Assembly (NCBI GenBank): GCA_022842935.1
Contig: JALHOP010000012.1
Location: 122,886-186,885 of the forward strand
DNA length: 64,000 nucleotides
Reading direction: 5' to 3'
From: Myxococcota bacterium
Lineage (GTDB): Bacteria; Myxococcota; XYA12-FULL-58-9; JALHOP01
Positions 63,124-64,000 of this stretch are shown piece after piece (the stretch's first letter is position 1; every line of letters begins with the position of its first letter). The notes below the pieces were generated by a model that worked only from the letters and a program-made list of their open reading frames with translations, ran no database searches and was not told where the DNA came from. The position numbers were made by a program, and so were the translations under genes.

Positions 63124-63140
63124 AAATTGCGTCGCAATTT
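63124..63140. promoter_or_regulatory. Perfect 17-bp dyad, possible operator
   Basis: AAATTGCG-T-CGCAATTT is an exact 8-1-8 palindrome in the 162-base gap between the divergent slt and comEC genes. It is AT-rich against a GC-rich background, which suits a dimeric regulator site for one or both genes. No other dyad of this quality is seen in the gap. Confidence 0.5.
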
Positions 63141-63237
63141 GCGACATCACCCTCGGCCCAACGCGCTTGGCGTGCCGGGATTGGCAGCCGCCGAGCTGGC
63201 AGATGTTGGCCCCACCCTTGCGAGTGGATCGGCTCTC

Positions 63238-64000
63238 ATGCGGCGTTACCCTCTGCTTGTCGCGTTTCTGGCGGCGATGGCCGGCGTTTGGTCGGTCGAG
63301 GTGTTGGCCCCACCCGTGGCGGCTGCTGGTGGGGTCGCCGTTGGTGCGGTGATCGGCTTGCTCGTCGCGGTACGCAAACGTCGCGGCGTCGTCATCGTGG
63401 GTTGGCTCGCTAGCGGGACGTTGCTTGGCTGGGCGCGGGCGGGGACCGAACCGCCACGGGCACCCCCCAGCTGCGCCCAAGCGCGCGGCGTTCGGGGGTA
63501 TGCCGCAAGCACCTGGCGAGGCCAGATCGACGGTCCAATCGAGACGCGAAGGGGCGGCGCGCGGACGGTTCTGGCTCTCGAAGCCGAGCTCTGTGACGGA
63601 GCCTGGGTGGCCCGCCGGGGGCGCGTCAACGTGACGTTGTGGGACGGACCGGCTGTCGTACGGGGCGACCGAGTCGAGATACTGCTCGCAGTCGAGCCAA
63701 TTGGCATGGCCGGCAATCCGACCGACGCCGACGCTGCGATTCAGGCGCGAATCGCTGGCGTCGACGCCACGGCGCGTGTCTTCTCGGTGCACCACGTGGT
63801 GGAGCACGAGCGAGGACTCCTCGCCTATGTCGATGTAGCCAGGAGCGCGGCTGCCATCGCGCTGACGGCACGACTCTCCGCGCCACACGCGGCGGTCGCG
63901 AGGGGCCTCGTGATGGGAGACCGCGGCGGTCTTGCCGCTGCCGACCGTGAAGCGTGGGCCGATGCTGGGCTTGCTCACTTGCTCGCAGTGAGCGGCATGC
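63238..64000 (+). CDS. comEC: ComEC/Rec2-type DNA uptake channel, 3' end outside the window
   Basis: The open frame from ATG 63238 runs 254 codons to the window edge without a stop. The N-terminus has two to three hydrophobic segments (YPLLVAFLAAMAGVWS, AAGGVAVGAVIGLLVAV, WLASGTLLGWA). A DUF4131-like beta domain follows (TWRGQIDGPIETRRGG, GDRVEILLAVEPIGMAGN). Then the competence-domain hallmark GLVMGDRGGLAAADREAW, ADAGLAHLLAVSGM begins, as in ComEC (GLAHLLAISG). It forms the inner-membrane pore for single-stranded DNA uptake. It diverges from the lytic transglycosylase. Confidence 0.85.
   Translation, partial: MRRYPLLVAFLAAMAGVWSVEVLAPPVAAAGGVAVGAVIGLLVAVRKRRGVVIVGWLASGTLLGWARAGTEPPRAPPSCAQARGVRGYAASTWRGQIDGPIETRRGGARTVLALEAELCDGAWVARRGRVNVTLWDGPAVVRGDRVEILLAVEPIGMAGNPTDADAAIQARIAGVDATARVFSVHHVVEHERGLLAYVDVARSAAAIALTARLSAPHAAVARGLVMGDRGGLAAADREAWADAGLAHLLAVSGM

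Overview
The window is GC-rich, gene-dense bacterial DNA with all genes reading as chromosomal and no phage, transposase, rRNA or CRISPR array. Several features point, by inference only, to a myxobacterium-like lineage (Myxococcota, the former Deltaproteobacteria). These are a Ser/Thr protein kinase fused to an ATPase and TPR regulatory region, DUF4388/PATAN and hybrid two-component proteins, many lipoproteins, a disintegrin-like Cys-repeat lipoprotein, a secreted Ig-repeat protein, a short DnaK homologue, and many large Ala-rich proteins without clear family.

Layout. 1-5.2 kb: the end of an unknown gene, a strong hairpin, then a TonB-dependent receptor with two solute-binding lipoproteins and no transporter genes. 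5.2-11.2 kb (minus strand): a small unknown ORF, an ATP-grasp protein, a helix-hairpin-helix protein, and an ileS-lipoprotein operon. 11.3-17.3 kb: the kinase-ATPase-TPR regulator and, convergent to it, a 759-residue protein with a peptidoglycan-binding module. 17.4-19.3 kb: the classic rplU-rpmA-obgE cluster behind a sigma70-like promoter. 19.27-19.57 kb: an unusual array of 43 in-phase seven-base units (CCGANNN) that fills the gap between obgE and a glycosyltransferase gene and overlaps both gene ends. 19.6-31.8 kb: mixed enzymes (metallophosphoesterase, beta-lactamase-like hydrolase, calpain-type protease with intact triad, MFS transporter, dikinase-like protein, HIT protein) and small unknowns.

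31.8-37.3 kb holds nuoL-nuoM-nuoN alone, followed by a TPR membrane protein. 38.98-46.1 kb is a tightly packed minus-strand operon: membrane protein, response regulator with PATAN domain, lid-less DnaK homologue, CRP/FNR regulator, and a 966-residue Ig-repeat exported protein whose signal peptide seems to start at an ATA codon. 46.3-48.9 kb: a coiled-coil lipoprotein, a second degenerate heptad-repeat tract, a SprT-like metallopeptidase and a small XRE regulator with a Lys-rich tail. 49-51.4 kb: three unknown co-directional genes. 51.6-56.8 kb: a multi-pass membrane protein overlapping a Cys-repeat lipoprotein gene, then a beta-propeller protein and a GH25 muramidase in the other direction, and tRNA-Lys(CTT). 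57-60.7 kb: a response regulator with dead GGDEF domain, overlapping a hybrid histidine kinase. 60.7-64 kb: a lytic transglycosylase and, divergent from it across a perfect 17-bp dyad, the start of comEC, cut by the window edge.

A theme is cell-envelope work and signalling: wall hydrolases or binders (Slt, GH25, peptidoglycan-binding module), many lipoproteins, and several overlapping regulator pairs. Start codons were chosen by ribosome-binding sites, signal peptides and family start positions, so many differ from the longest possible reading frame. The most unusual items are the heptad arrays, the ATA start, the zinc-site loss in IleRS and the clusters of unassigned proteins. No previously undescribed defence or mobile system could be shown.
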